A DNA stretch of 64,000 nucleotides from Heloderma charlesbogerti (Eukaryota > Chordata > Lepidosauria > Squamata > Helodermatidae). The translations under genes and the position numbers were made by a program. The notes under the pieces were generated by a model. It did no database searches. It saw nothing but the letters and a program-made list of their open reading frames with translations, and had not been told where the DNA came from. The first letter of the stretch is position 1, and each line of letters opens with the position of its first letter. Positions 11,261 through 23,117 of this stretch are shown here, in pieces. The stretch is from the NCBI GenBank assembly GCA_026122225.1, contig JANEZZ010002242.1, positions 468,220 to 532,219 on the forward strand. Direction: 5' to 3'.

Positions 11261-11304
<44 letters not shown>
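11261..11304. repeat. (GA)n microsatellite
   Basis: About 22 uninterrupted GA units. The leucine/serine-rich frames on the minus strand here are artefacts of this repeat. Confidence 0.97.
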
Positions 11305-11308
<4 letters not shown>

Positions 11309-12013
11309 GCCACTGCCTGGTAAAGGGGAGTGGGGAGTGAATATCAATACAGAAGAAGAGAAATGCAAACATTGAAAAGAGCCAGGATCTTGCCTGGAAG
11401 TTTTTTTTTCTGAAGATGTATGTGTGTGGTGACCGCATTTGGGGACTCTCCAGGCTGCAGGGGCCCAGACCTCTGCGGGGTAGTTCAGCCCTAGCAGGGC
11501 CTCTGCCTATTGTGAAAGTGAAAGCAAGCTTGGGGGTTCCCCCTTAGACAAAACATTTGAAGTTTTTTAAAGGAAGTCAAAGAGTTTCAATTAAACTAGT
11601 ACACTTGCTTAGGAAGACAGTTTCTCATGCATTCCTAATTACTACTTCTGCCCATTGTTCAGGGCAATAGGCACTTAACTCTACACATCTCTCTCCCCTA
11701 CCTATAGCCAGAGCAGGGTGTGGCCTCCTCTTCATCAGGCCAGATGGCTGGCTTGTGGCCAGGCAGCCCAGTGGCAGTCATTTAGTGCTGCCGGTCACCA
11801 GGATTCAACTAGGTAGTTCCTCCCACCCACATTTGGTGCTCTGGCCAAACCCTTTTATGAGACACACCATAAGCCCGTTGCACTCACTCTTTTTGAGGTT
11901 ACACCATTCAGATTTTTTTTGAGAATGAGAAAACTATTTTGAACGCATGAAGCTGCTTTATACTAACTCAGACCAAGGGATGCTTGGAAAATTTGATCTT
12001 CATGAATTCCAGC
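11305..12013. other. No gene seen
   Basis: Unique sequence. A short piece at 11945-11978 (GCATGAAGCTGCTTTATACT) is the reversed 3' end of the SINE family described at 9627. Confidence 0.4.
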
Positions 12014-12200
12014 TTAAGAACACAACAAGAGCCCTGCTGGATCAGACCAAACACCTCTTTCCCACAATATCCAACCAAATGCCTCTTGTGAACCCCCCAA
12101 GTAGTATGTGAGGGCAATAGCCTTCTCCTGTTGTTCCCCAGCAATTGATGTGCAGATGCATGCTGCCTCTGATCATGACCAGTAGCCACTGATAGCCTTA
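12014..12200 (-). mobile_element. CR1-like LINE 3' UTR fragment
   Basis: The text TTAAGAACACAACAAGAGCC then CTGCTGGATCAGACCAAA is the reverse complement of the CR1 tail seen at 540-600. It continues through CTGTTGTTCCCCAGCAA. No coding part remains. Confidence 0.75.
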
Positions 12201-12517
12201 TTTTCCATGAGTTCACCTGAATTCTGATATAAACTGACCTGATCTGCACCTCCAAGACTAGTGTGCAGATCAGAACTTAGTTATACACCAGCCCTATTCA
12301 GGCGTTCTGAACCTGAATAGAGCAAATGCATGAAAAAAGGGAGTGATCCAGCCCCCTGCCTCCTGGTGGTCACATTTGTCACCCTCAGTTAGTAGAGGCA
12401 GGCAGACTGCCTGAAGAGGGGAGCCTTCTCAATCTGTGGAGACTCTCCATGCGAGCCAGAATCAGTGAACTCATGAAAATGACACAGACTGGATATAGAC
12501 TGATTTGCTCATCCCTA
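12201..12517. mobile_element. hAT-like MITE fragment
   Basis: The right end is GATTTGCTCATCCCTA, preceded by CACAGACTGGATATAGAC as at 9473-9490. CTGATCTGCACCTCCAAGAC at 12239-12258 matches pieces at 3565 and 9165. No left TIR or target duplication was recognised. Confidence 0.5.
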
Positions 12518-12578
12518 CTCAGACATTGGTGCAATTTCCTTAGCACTGTCTACTCTGACGGGCAGTAATTCTCTAAGG

Positions 12579-12714
12579 CAGGTGTGGGCAACCTTTGGCT
12601 ATCAAGATGTTTTGGCCTATAACTTCAGTCAGCCCCTGCTAGCATAGCCAATGGTGAGGGATGAAGGGAGTTGAAGGGCAAAATATCTGGAAGGCCACAA
12701 GTTACCCACCCCTG
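12579..12714. mobile_element. D-type hAT MITE (136 bp)
   Basis: TIRs are CAGGTGTGGGCAACCTTTGG and its inverse CCACAAGTTACCCACCCCTG. Flanks CTCTAAGG (12571-12578) and CTTTAAGG (12715-12722) form an 8-bp duplication with one mismatch. The element is almost fully palindromic and has exactly the same length as the copy at 34860-34995. Confidence 0.88.
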
Positions 12715-12722
12715 CTTTAAGG

Positions 12723-13925
12723 TCTCAAACAGAGGTCTTTTCCAGCCCTTTTATCCAGGATCCTTTTAGCTGGGATTTCAGGTGATTGAACTGGAAACTT
12801 TGTGCACATAAGTACTCTCTCCAGTGGAGGCTCCTGGCTCTGATTTCGGTGGGGCTCTGAATCCATTCTGGCTTTCAGTCAGAATCAGCTAGAAATCTAA
12901 AGGAGCTATCCACTGTTCTGAACCTATTTTGGGGACAGGGTTCAGCACCTTGGACAGCTTTTTTTTTTAGAGTTCTGGATGTTTCTTACTGAAACCCAGA
13001 ATGAATGCACAGCCCACCGAAATCAGAGCCACCAGCCTCCACTGACTCTGTCACTGGATTCCTTCCTTGTTACATATTAGTATCTAGTACGTTAGCTTCC
13101 AAAGCAAACATTTTTGCGAGATTCCTCCCATGTTTACCTTGAATACTGTAAGTCAGTCCCTATGGGATTATGCTGCTAAAGGTTGAAAATGTAAATAAAT
13201 GCTTGTATTAAGAAAAATAACATTATGAGCTGAGCTTTGCAAAACCAGTGCCCTTATCACAGACAGCAATGACAATAGAAAGCTCTCACCATCTGATTTG
13301 TGAGTGCAAATACAAAATGTATCAAAAAGCAGGTAATGAGACACCTACAGTCTGTCATTTGTTCCATTTTGCCTGCATAATTGAAGCTTGTTTCTAAAGC
13401 TGCCCTTGTATGTTATATAGCTAATGAAAGTAATTTAGATATCTATGCTCCACTGTAATGCTTTTCCCCTATTTTTCTTAAAGCTTTCTGGCTGTCTTTA
13501 AATGGCTTCTAAATAATACACTGTTATCTTGGACTGATTGGATGTACTCTATTAGAACCAAACTATTGTATTTCACACTGTAAGCTGCTTGAAACCTGAT
13601 TTCTTTTTAGGGGCTTATAATGGATATCTATATAAGTAAACTCTGTGAGGCTTTCATAGCCAGCATGCATAAATTATTATCAAAGCCATTTAGCAAGGGT
13701 GGACATTTAGCTGGTTAGTAACTATAATGGAAGGATGGCTTAGTTTCATATTACTAAAACAGGGGTGGGCAACACCTGTATTCTCCTCTCAGAGATCAGG
13801 TGGTTCTCTAGACAATAGTCTGGGCCCTGGACAAGAATTTTGCTTTATAGGCCAACCCCTTCATAGGTGTCACAATTATAGAGCATATACATGGGAACAT
13901 GGCCAAGGCATTACCGATAAAACCC

Positions 13926-13959
<34 letters not shown>

Positions 13960-14806
13960 CACTTGTATCTCTCAAAATTTTAGACAACAATCCTTTCCTT
14001 ATGAGGGAGACTTGAGCAAAGATTTGGACCACTCCCTGGCTAAAATATGCTATGTGTGCCTATATATAGCTTAGGCAAATTTATGTGTTTTCTTTTCTCC
14101 ACTTTTTTTAAAAAAAATAATGCATAAGGTGCCACCCTAGTTGGAATCCATTTGAATTGTTTCAACATGGCTACAATGGACTTAAATTAGACACTAATAT
14201 TTCTCTCCCCTCCCTTTTTTTTTTAAAAAAAGGTCTCAAACTGGAATAAAAAGCAAGTATTTAAAAATGGTCAGCATTAAACCTAGATTAAAGAAGTATT
14301 TCAGACAGCTTGAGTCCCCATGTGAGAATGTAGTAATTAAGTAGGAACAATCTATTATCTTTTCTATTCATTAACTATTCATAATGAATGTAATGATATA
14401 TCTTCAACTATATATGGAAGAAAAATTCCATTATTTAAGCTTCTGCATTTGGTATTCTTTTACCCCTGTAACCTAAAATGAGTGCTTACAGTAACCACTT
14501 ATACTGTCTGCAGAAATGCCAACAGCTGAAGAATCTTTGGCTTTTTTGGTTCAAAGGTCACAAGAAAGAAGTCTCATTCATCAGGATCTGTATCGAACGG
14601 ATACAAGTGAGCCAGTTCAGAAATTGCTTTATTATCCAGAAATGCAATCACTTGCATTTCTGCACAGTCCCTTACAATGAGTGATGTTGCCAAAATTTAT
14701 AGTTTATAATGTTTTGGTAAATTAATTTTTCCAGCTTTATAATGTTTGGCTGTTTTATAAATGAAGCACTATTTTATTCCTTGAGAACCTATCCCCTGGC
14801 TCAGAG
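12723..14806. other. No gene seen; AT-rich unique DNA
   Basis: It contains a D-type left end, CAGGGGTGGGCAAC, at about 13760 with no clear partner, a (GA)n run at 13926-13959, and poly-T/poly-A tracts at 14104-14120 and 14214-14230. Short frames show no family signature. Confidence 0.4.
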
Positions 14807-15245
14807 TAGGGATGGATGAATTTGTCAATTTTACTTTCTCTCGGTTTGTAATTTCTCCAATCTTAAGCTTGGTTTGTCCCAAATTTTGAAATATATATTT
14901 TTTAAAAGTTTGCATGAAATTTCATATGAATTCTTGTGTGCATTTCTCTTGATACATGCATTCTGTATGCAATTTCCCCTAATATACACTTTTTTTGCAA
15001 TTTCCCTAATATTGCAATTTCCCATTTTGAACATTATTTTTGCTAACATGCACAGTTTTGTCTGCACTTTCCTCTAACATACACATTTTTGTATGCATTT
15101 TTTTTTAAATGGAGAACATTGCAAAATTCAGAAATGTATTAATTTTGAAGGGTAACTGAATTTCGGTTTGTATGTTGATTTGAATGTGCAAAACTAGGTA
15201 AGTTCGCATTAAAATGTAAACTAAATGAATTTCCCCCCATCTCTT
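14807..15245. mobile_element. Family B hAT-like MITE
   Basis: The element begins TAGGGATGGATGAATTTGTC and ends GAATTTCCCCCCATCTCTT. It is flanked by the perfect 8-bp duplication GCTCAGAG (14799-14806 and 15246-15253). The interior is AT-rich with recurring TGCAATTTCCCTAATAT and TGCATTTCTCT-type motifs at 14940-15100. Fragments of the same family lie at 33690-33992 and 60160-60530. Confidence 0.85.
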
Positions 15246-15253
15246 GCTCAGAG

Positions 15254-15797
15254 TGTTATATGAAATTCTGAGCATGCACAGTCAATGCTCAGCTGATTGT
15301 GGACTCAAAGTCAGCTGCTTAGTGGGTGCATCCACAGAAATGCTTTACTATTAAAAACATACTTTAAATTAAACTCCTGAGAGACTAGACTATTCAGCCA
15401 AGCAGCCTCCTTCCAGAAACAAGCACTTCTGCTTGTTTGGGGGCTTGCCTCCAAAGTGCTAAATCATCATTCTGCAAGTTCTGGGGGCTACTTGTGCAAC
15501 AGAGTTGGTGGGGCTGGCTGTGCACAGACCAGAACTGGTGGCCAGCTCCGTGAGCAGATGAGCAGCATTGGATTCTGCCCCTTGTTTTAAAGTGATAATG
15601 TAGCTTTCTTTTGCCAATGCTGCCATTGCACCACCATAATGTAGTGGCAATTTGGTGGCACAGCCACAGTGATTCCAAGTTGTGTGTGTATGTGGCCCAC
15701 AGATCCTCTGAAGTTGCCCACCCCTGCTTTATATATCTGTTGTTCCCCCATACATACTTAAAACTCTTTCTTGTTCCCATCTGTTTCTTGTTCCCAT
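15254..15797. other. No gene seen; DNA-element end at 15727
   Basis: GAAGTTGCCCACCCCTG ending at about 15727 is a D-type right terminus. The upstream sequence lacks a matching left end, so this may be a longer, diverged element. The 137-codon minus-strand frame has no recognisable domain. Confidence 0.35.
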
Positions 15798-16686
15798 TTT
15801 GACACAAAATTGGGTGGGATAGCTAATACTTTGGAAGACAGAAACAAAATTCAAAGTGATCTGGATAGACTGGAGCTCTGGGCAGAAAACATCAGAATGA
15901 CATTTAATAGGGATAAATGCCAAGTTCTCCACATAGGAAAAAGAAACCAAATGCACAGATACAAGATGGGGGATACGTGGCTCAACAACACTACAAGCAA
16001 GAAAGGTCTTGGAATTGTTGTCGATCACAAGCTGAATATGAGCCAACAATGTGATGTGGCTGCAAAAAAGGCAAATGCTATTTTGGGCTGCATTCATAGA
16101 AGCATAGCTTCCAAATCCTGGGAAGTACTAGTTCCCCTCTACTCAGCACTGGTTAGGCCTCATCTGGAGTACTGTGTCCAGTTCTGGGCACCACACTTTA
16201 AGAAGGATGCAGACAAACTGGAGAGGGTTCAGAGGAGGGCAACAAAGATGATCAGAGGACTGGAAACAAAGCCCTATGAAGAGAGACTGAAAGAACTGAG
16301 CATGTTTAGCCTTGAGAAGAGAAGACTGAGGGGAGATATGATAGTGCTCTTCAAGTACTTGAAAGGTTGTCACAGAGAGGAAGGCCAGGATTTCTTCTCG
16401 ATCATCCCAGAGTGCAGGACGCGGAATAATGGGCTCAAGTTACAGGAAGCCAGATTCCAGCTGAACATCAGGAAAAACTGAAAAACGAAAAACCGTTAGA
16501 GCAATACGACAATGGAACCAATTACCTAGGGAGGTGGTGGGCTCTCCCACACTGGAGGCATTCAAGACGAGGCTGGACAGCCAACTGTCAGGGATGCTCT
16601 GACTTGGATTCCTGCACTGAGCAGGGGGTTGGACTCGATGGCCTTGTAGGCCCCTTCCAGCCCTACTATTCTATGATTCTATGATC
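15798..16686 (+). pseudogene. CR1 LINE remnant: end of reverse transcriptase and 3' UTR
   Basis: The main frame to 16481 starts just after the catalytic aspartates (FDTKLGGIANTLEDR) and runs through LELWAENIRMTFNRDKCQVL, VPLYSALVRPHLEYC and RRATKMIRGLE. These are CR1 RT thumb and C-terminal blocks in normal order. A frameshift or stop near 16481 separates the last block (AIRQWNQLPREVVGSPTLEAF) at about 16500-16560. The 3' UTR ends in ATTCTATGATTCTATGA, the classic CR1 octamer tail. The copy is 5' truncated and inactive. It is the clearest CR1 in the window and belongs to a different subfamily from the copy at 1-606. Confidence 0.93.
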
Positions 16687-17948
16687 TGTGTTTGGGTGCA
16701 GGCAATTGAATTTGCAGGTGGCTCTCCACCATGACTGGTGCTATGTTGTAGGTAAGCATAGGTGAAACCACACCATGATTTCCAAAACAGTATGACAATG
16801 CACATGCATGTAGGAGCATTAGCATACATGCACTAACGTGATGATCTCAAAGAGAACTCTTAGAAAACAGATGACCTTTTTCACCACTTGCTCAGAATGC
16901 TTGGAAATACTGAACCCATTCCAAATTGATCTGATAAGAATTCATCCATCACTAGACACAATATAATGATCAACCTGGTGACACGTATATCTACCGGGTG
17001 AGAAGCAGGTGGATATTTACTTAACACCAGAAAAATACAAAAGAATTGGCTATGTTTTTAGTTAAAGTTGTTTTCCTTTAGGAAATTTCCTGAAGAACAT
17101 GACCATATTAAATGAAAGTATTAAGGGGAAATGTGTTTAAGCAAAAAAAGTACTTTATTCAAGTAATCAAAGTTTTGACACTGACTGGACTTGGCTTCAC
17201 TATTTTATTATTAGTAATTATTGTTGCTATAATATGGAATCATGCAAGAATACAATAGTATTGGACTGTAGTAAATTATACAGTCTACCCCAAACTATTC
17301 ATAAGTTCAAGAAACCTATAACAGAGGGGTGCAGAAACTCTTTCAGTCCAAGGCCCAAATTTCCTTAATGAATCATCTTCATTATGGTGGTGGACAAGGC
17401 TGAAGACAAAATGGGTGGGGTCCATACGCCAAAAATAACAGCATCTTTTTGCTTAAAGCTCCTACTGCCCGTAACGAAGCCTTAGAAGAGGCAATTCAAC
17501 CTTTTAGAATGGGGGGGGGATGGCATAATAGCTGGGAAAACACCAAACAATTGGTGATCAGGGGAAGGGAGGTGGGACCAGGGGAAAAGGGGTGTGGCCA
17601 TCTCTGAAACTCTGGAGGGCCAGATGGGGACCCTCTTTACTTCCAGGGGGCAACTTTCTAAGAGGAGAGTGTCCTGTATCTGTGGAGGCTCCCCATTCAA
17701 TTGAGGAAGCTGGAGAATCACGATTCTCAATCCCGTGGAAAGCCTCCATAGCTACGAGTACCTTTTCTCTTCAGAAAGTCATCCTCCACGAAGAGAGGGT
17801 GATGAAAATGCATGAGAAAGGAGGCAGGGTTGAACACATCCTCCATGTTCAGAAGGCATGACCCATGTGCAGAATGCATGAATAGGGCTCTTGTGCCTCA
17901 AACTACCTGGAATCCATGATCCAGAGAACAAAGGGAAGCAGGAATAGC
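16687..17948. other. No gene seen
   Basis: TTCATCCATCACTA ending at about 16954 resembles a family B terminus. Otherwise the sequence looks unique. A G run sits at 17512-17519. Confidence 0.35.
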
Positions 17949-18409
17949 TAGGGATGGCACAGGAGTCTGAGGAGGGGATGGAGTCTAACAGACCCCCCCC
18001 CCCAATCTGGCCTCTTGGTCCCTGCTTGCCAAGCCATGGGGCACTGATGGAGTTCAGTGAGAGGCTGGGAGCGCTGCTGAAGGTTCATCCTGTCAAGGAA
18101 GCCCTTGACAACTGGCACAGGTAGGAGGGGCCTTTGCAGCATCCCAGCACTCTAGCCCTGGCCTCCTTGGGAGGAGGACAGGGCTAGAGTGCTTGGGGGG
18201 TGTGCTGCGCCGAGGACTCCGGCACTCAAGCCCTTGTGCACATAAAGCACAAGGGCTTGACTGCTGGAGTCCTTGGTGCAGAGAAGAGAGATGGCTCAGT
18301 GGGAGGGTGGGCGAGCAGAGGGGCTCACTAAGCAGGTACTGGCTGTGCGAGTGGGGCCAGGGGAGCTCGTTGAGCTCCCCCATGACAGAGATAGATCTGT
18401 CCATCCCTA
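17949..18409. mobile_element. Family F hAT-like multi-hairpin MITE
   Basis: The 461-bp element has ends TAGGGATGGCACAGG and CTGTCCATCCCTA. It is flanked by the perfect 8-bp duplication GGAATAGC (17941-17948 and 18410-18417). It contains at least two separate hairpins: AGCACTCTAGCCCTG pairing with CAGGGCTAGAGTGCT (about 18145-18193), and AAGCCCTTGTGC pairing with GCACAAGGGCTT (about 18230-18258). The plan, hAT termini around independent hairpins, matches family A, but the hairpin sequence is unrelated. It is non-coding. Confidence 0.85.
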
Positions 18410-19597
18410 GGAATAGCCAGCTGGTACATTTAAAAAAAAACGTTTATTTGGGTGGTGAAGGGGTAGGGGGTCCCAGAATTTATTTTTCTTTTTACTTTGG
18501 AAACCTTGTGATATGGCAGTGATTGTTAGGTTTCTGTGTTGTGTCCTCTGAACACATAAGCCCTTGCTATTTTTTTTTTTTTAAATCCGCATTCTCTCCC
18601 TTAGTGTCCCTTTTCTGTGGTATGGCTTGCTGGCTGCTGTGGATATTTTGGGTTGCTCTGAGACGACGGCGATGACGACGATGATTCCTACTCTGCTTTG
18701 CAGGCATAATCTTCAGTTTCCCCTTTCTGTGCCATGGCTGGCTGGCTGCTGTGCATTTAAAAATACTGTTTTTGTCTCTTTCATTGGAGGCTTACTCCCA
18801 CCCCCAATCTTGTTTTGCATCCAGGATTTCAGAATTAATTTGCCTTACTTTCCTTTTTCTCTGCTATAAATTGTTGGCTGCTGAGGATTCAAAATATTGT
18901 TTTTCTCTGTTACTATGCAGTTTTTGCAGATTACACACAGAGAGATTTTCAGCCATTACTTCAAATTAACTTTCCTCAGTTTTCCCTTTCTTTGAAATGG
19001 ATTCTTGCTGCGGAGCAGAGAAATGTGGGTTCAAAAGACTGTATTAGTGTGTTGTCAGGATCGGACCCAAACCATCCCTAGCAATCATGATCTCTGTCAA
19101 GCGACTTGAGTACTTGCCTCAGTTTGCCTCTGTGTGAACTGTTTCTGCCATTGGCTCCACCTATGGTAACCCTTGCCTCTGCCCCACCAGCTTCAGTGGC
19201 TACCAGCCACCACTGGTTCAAGTATTACTGCCTGCATGAATGCTGCCAAAAAACGTTTCCAGTTGTTCCTCATAGAAGAAATAATGTGGAAAAGCCTCCT
19301 AACCATATGGATCTGCCTAGATGGATGCAGGTACAGCATCCCGAACTGGCACATTTCCCTGGAGGCCTTTGGCATTGATGTGCTGAGTTACACTATATGA
19401 ACCATTCTAGACAGAAAGTGTTCCCATGGAGGCAGTTAACACTGAACCTATTGTCTGCTTTGCAGGCACCTTTGGAGTGGTCCATTTTGTTAGCTCCTGC
19501 TCTTTGGTTGTGATCTGGATTATATGAATTTGCTTCAAGGAGATAGGAGCTGCCTTGAGAGTGGGAACGGGGATGAAATTGGATTAAAACTCTGTAT
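18410..19597. other. No gene; degenerate tandem units and a hAT-like right end
   Basis: Four diverged copies of a unit with CTTTTCTGTGGTATGG … TTGCTGGCTGCTG lie at about 18601, 18712, 18844 and 18975 (spacing 111, 132 and 131 bp). A CAAACCATCCCTA terminus ends at 19080. No left TIR was found. The rest, 19081-19597, looks unique. Confidence 0.5.
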
Positions 19598-19682
19598 GTT
19601 GTTGTTGTTGTTGTTGTTGTTTCTTCTTCTTCTTCTTCTTCTTCTTCTTCTTCTTCTTCTTCTTCTTCTTCTTCTTCTTCTC
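19598..19682. repeat. Compound (GTT)n(TTC)n microsatellite
   Basis: About 7 GTT units are followed by about 20 TTC units. A poly-leucine open frame here is an artefact. The repeat abuts the reversed L2 tail. Confidence 0.95.
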
Positions 19683-19780
19683 ATTTCTATACCACCCCAT
19701 AGCCAGAGCTCTCTGGGAAGTTTACAGAAGTTAAAACGTTAAATACAATATAAAAAGTTTAAAAGCCAGTGTACACTTAT
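19683..19780 (-). mobile_element. L2-like LINE 3' end
   Basis: TTCTATACCACCCCATAGCC and AGAGCTCTCTGGGAAGTTTA are the reverse complement of the L2 tail motif at 3280-3320. The TTC repeat sits where the A-rich tail would be. Confidence 0.7.
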
Positions 19781-19850
19781 CAACAAGACAATCCTGTACT
19801 TGTCTATTCAGAAGTAAGCCCCACTGAGTTGTCACTGCCAGTATGTATAG

Positions 19851-19987
19851 CAGCCTTACCCAACCAGGTACCTTCCAGATATTTTGGACTTCAACTCTCA
19901 TCAACCCCAGCCAGCATGGCCAATGGTTAAGGAATGATGGGAGTTTTGTTCTAAAACATCAGGAGGACGCCAGGTTGGGAAAAGCTG
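19851..19987. mobile_element. E-type hAT MITE (137 bp)
   Basis: TIRs are CAGCCTTACCCAACCAGGTA and the inverse ending GTTGGGAAAAGCTG. The perfect 8-bp duplication ATGTATAG lies at 19843-19850 and 19988-19995. The interior GGACTTCAACTCTCATCAAC mirrors the GGAGTTTTGTTCTAAAACA arm. Other copies are at 4278, 40402 and 42270. Confidence 0.88.
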
Positions 19988-19995
19988 ATGTATAG

Positions 19996-21640
19996 GACTG
20001 CAACTTAAATGTCTGGAATTCTGTCTTTGGTAAAGGCTAGGAAAAGAGATTGTCACGGTGTTACTTTTTAATTATTTATTTTTAGAAGTGTGTTGTTCAC
20101 ATTAGGAAAAAAAAATGCTTCCATTTGTAAATCCAGTAATTTCACAAGGGAGACAAAATGTCTAAAAACAGTAAACATGAACGAGGAAGAACAGAAGCAC
20201 TAATTTCTCCATGATGCTTATTGTTGGAAGAGAGTGTGAGAAGGAGGAAAAAAACACACAGTTAATGTCTTTAATACTAAGATCATTTCTCCTATAGCCC
20301 ACTCCTTCTATCCATCTAATGTTCACCAGTCTGCTAGAAAGAGGCAAAAGTGGTCATTATAAGCAGTGGAGCCAATAGCGTTCATATATCACAACTATAA
20401 GGCTGAAGGCATAATTGCTACTTTTCATGTTCTTTATACGGTGAATAGTATTTAGCCTTTGACCCATTGCTGTTTTCAAGCATCAAATCACCCACCTGCC
20501 TTTACTGTGCCTAGTTAATATAAATGATGTGCCTAAAATGCTACCAAAACAACTTCTTCTGTTGTACAAACGCTGATGAACTTGCATGTTTAGGCTGTTT
20601 AGTGTGGAGAGGAGGGGGCCACACATTTCTGTTGTTTCAAGCACAAAAGAAGGCCTTCATACTATACTCCATTCTACAGCACAATGTGGTGGATCCAGAG
20701 TTGCCCCTCCATGGACAGAAAGGCCCCTTCTGTGTTGGCTCCAGTGGAAGCTGTTTGGGGCCGGGGCAACCCTTCAGTTATGATTTTCAGAGGCATAGGA
20801 AACTGTCAGGCAGAGGGAACCTGCAAAATTCAACTCCTCCCTCCCACTGATGGAATTATCCAGTTTGCAGAGTTTAAGTTTGCGCAACTCTGGAACCAGC
20901 CCAATTAAACGCCAGTGTAAACAAAATCCCCCCATATTATGAAGTGTATTTACAATTCTCTGGGACACCGTTAGTTCTGCTGTTAACTGATTTATGAAGA
21001 TAATTTGATAACTCTGTCTCAAAATCAATGCCTTTATTATGTGCCTAAATGAAGACAGGTCTGTGATAAATAATCTCATGGCTGATTTGAAATTAAACTC
21101 TGCCTGTTGGGGGAAATTGGATCCAAACTGGGATATAGCTTGTTGTAAGCCCAGATGACACACCATTTTTCTTGAACAGTTTCTACAGTGGCAACCCCCC
21201 CACCCCTTGATGACATTATCATGCAACCAGATCTAAATGGCAAAGCATTATGACGTAATCCAATTCACTAATGATTACCAATTGGCTGAGTTCATCCATG
21301 TGACTGAACCAGGTGAGAGAAAGAAACAGTACGCACAGTGCCAAAGAAACAGCAGCTGGGAAAACACATGTGGGGTTCAGATGCCTCCACATGCATCAAA
21401 ACAATAGGTGAGAGAGTCTTTGGGAAATGCCACTGGGCACCCACACACCAGTGGAGGCTGGTGGCACCGGTGGCAGGGCTAGGCCATATCACAGCCTCTG
21501 TCATATCTACTGTCAACACGCGTGTGTGTATGTGGGTCAACTCAACATGTACACCTCAATGCCACAAAATTGGATTGTAAAAAGGTGAATATTAAAGTAA
21601 AATGTGCTCCAGGAAATTCATTCACTCATTTATTCATTTA
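19996..21640. other. No gene seen; unique sequence
   Basis: I see no repeat signature I can name across most of this stretch, and none of the frames (including the 150-codon minus frame at 20774-21226) resembles a known family. Whether any part is conserved across reptiles cannot be judged without alignment. Confidence 0.35.
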
Positions 21641-21779
21641 TTATGGTTGTTAACATCTTCCCCAGTAAATGGGGCCCTGGCCCCATCGAGGACCCGCTGT
21701 GACCTTTTTGCATCGCACTTTGAGGACAAAATTGCTTGTCCCTGCAGCGACCTTGATGCTGTTGTTAGTGCAGTACCAG

Positions 21780-22267
21780 TAGGGGTGTACAAAACACTTA
21801 CCTTGTTCTGCTGGGGCCATCTGTGGTGGGGGGGAGGTGCTCTGTTCCCCCCCCCCTAGAATTCTCTCTGGCTGGCTCCGCTTTGCAGCGACTTTGCGGA
21901 GCCTCTGGCCAGGGCAGCCTGCAGCCGGACCTCCATCCGCTGCTGGGCTGTGGCCGCAAATGGCTGCTACACCATTTGCGTCCCTGCCTTTCACCATGAT
22001 AGGCTACGTAGATACTTATTTAGCCTATCACGGCTTGGCAGGGACAGAAATGGAGGCCGGCGTAGTGGCTGGAAGACGACCCAGAGCCGCCGCCACCGCC
22101 AGAGCTGCTGCCGCCGGAGCCACCACCACCGCTAGGTAGGCTCCATCCCAGGGGAATTCCGCTGGGTGGCGGGAGGGATTGCCCCATTCCGCCATGGACT
22201 CTGTGTGGCTGGATTCTAAAGAATCCGACCTCACTGGAGTCTGTGGTGGAATTCTCCAACATCCCTA
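21780..22267 (+). mobile_element. Family A hAT-like element, copy A2 (in L2)
   Basis: The 488-bp element has ends TAGGGGTGTACAAAAC and TTCTCCAACATCCCTA. An 8-bp duplication with one mismatch flanks it, AGTACCAG (21772-21779) and AGTACTAG (22268-22275). It has one central hairpin with GATAGGCTACGTAG and TAGCCTATCACG arms (21998-22032), between AAATGGCTGC-type and ATTTGCGTCC-type arms. The left end carries minus-strand donor AAGGTAAGTG. The right half has an ATG at 22050, open to a weak donor (TAGGTAGGC) at 22136. The CpG-rich ends are retained. Confidence 0.9.
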
Positions 22268-22720
22268 AGTACTAGTCGAGGTGTCTGATGCCACCATTTG
22301 CCCAGTTTTGTGGGATCAGTTCCAGTTGTTACGTCCTGATGATGTGGACAAGATGCTTGCAATAATGCGACCGACTACATGCCCTCTTGATCCCTGTCCC
22401 TCCTGGCTAATAAAAGCTAGCCAAGGGGGTATGACTGGGTGGGTCCAGGGAGTGATAAATGCTTCCCTGTGGGAAGGGGTGGTCCCTGCTGTCCTTAAGG
22501 AGGCAGTAGTGCGGCCACTCCTGAAGAAGCCCACTCTGGACTCAATGGTATTAGACAACTACTGCCTAGTCGCAAATACCCCTTTTCTAGGGAAGGTACT
22601 TGAGAGGGTTGTGGTGGACCAACTGCAGGCACTCTTGGAGGATACTGATTATCTAGACCCATTTCAGTCTGGGTTTCATCCTGGTTACGGGACTGAATCA
22701 GTCTTGGCCGCCCTGACGGA

Positions 22721-23117
22721 TAGGGATGGCACAGAATCCGCCATGGATTTCTGTAGCAGATGCCATTTGCATCTCTGCTGTTGGCTGTGATAGACTATTT
22801 ATGTAGCCTATCACAGCAAAGAGCAGGGATGCAAACGGCATAGCAGATGCCATTTGCGTCCCTGCTCTTTTCGTGATTGGCTACGTAAATCTTTACGTAG
22901 CCTATCATGGCCAAGGGCAGGCATGTAAATGGCATCCACTATGCTGGATGCCATTTCGTGGCAGCGGACGGAGGTCCGGCAGTGGATGGGCCCGGCCGGA
23001 GGCTCCACGGACTCCTTCTCAGAGCTGGCCAGGAAGGATTCCGGGGGGAGGGAGGGATCGCCTCCCCCCCATTGGACGCCCCGGAACGGATGGGTGAGTG
23101 GGGTTCATCCACCCCTA
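22721..23117 (-). mobile_element. Family A hAT-like element, copy A3 (in L2)
   Basis: The 397-bp element has ends TAGGGATGGCACAGAATCCG and GTTCATCCACCCCTA. The 8-bp duplication with one mismatch is CTGACGGA (22713-22720) and CTGATGGA (23118-23125). Hairpins alternate GCCATTTGCGTCCCTGC-type arms with GGCTACGTAAATC and TTTACGTAGCC arms. The right end carries plus-strand donor-like GATGGGTGAGTGG. The splice-like ATG segment is absent. It is shorter than its relatives, probably an internally deleted version. Confidence 0.9.

Noticed and set aside
15394..15807. 137-codon minus-strand open frame
   Set aside because: Lies across a DNA-element end and the start of a CR1 fragment; no domain.
19524..19742. 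Open frame with a long leucine run
   Set aside because: Produced by the (TTC)n/(GTT)n microsatellite at 19598-19682.
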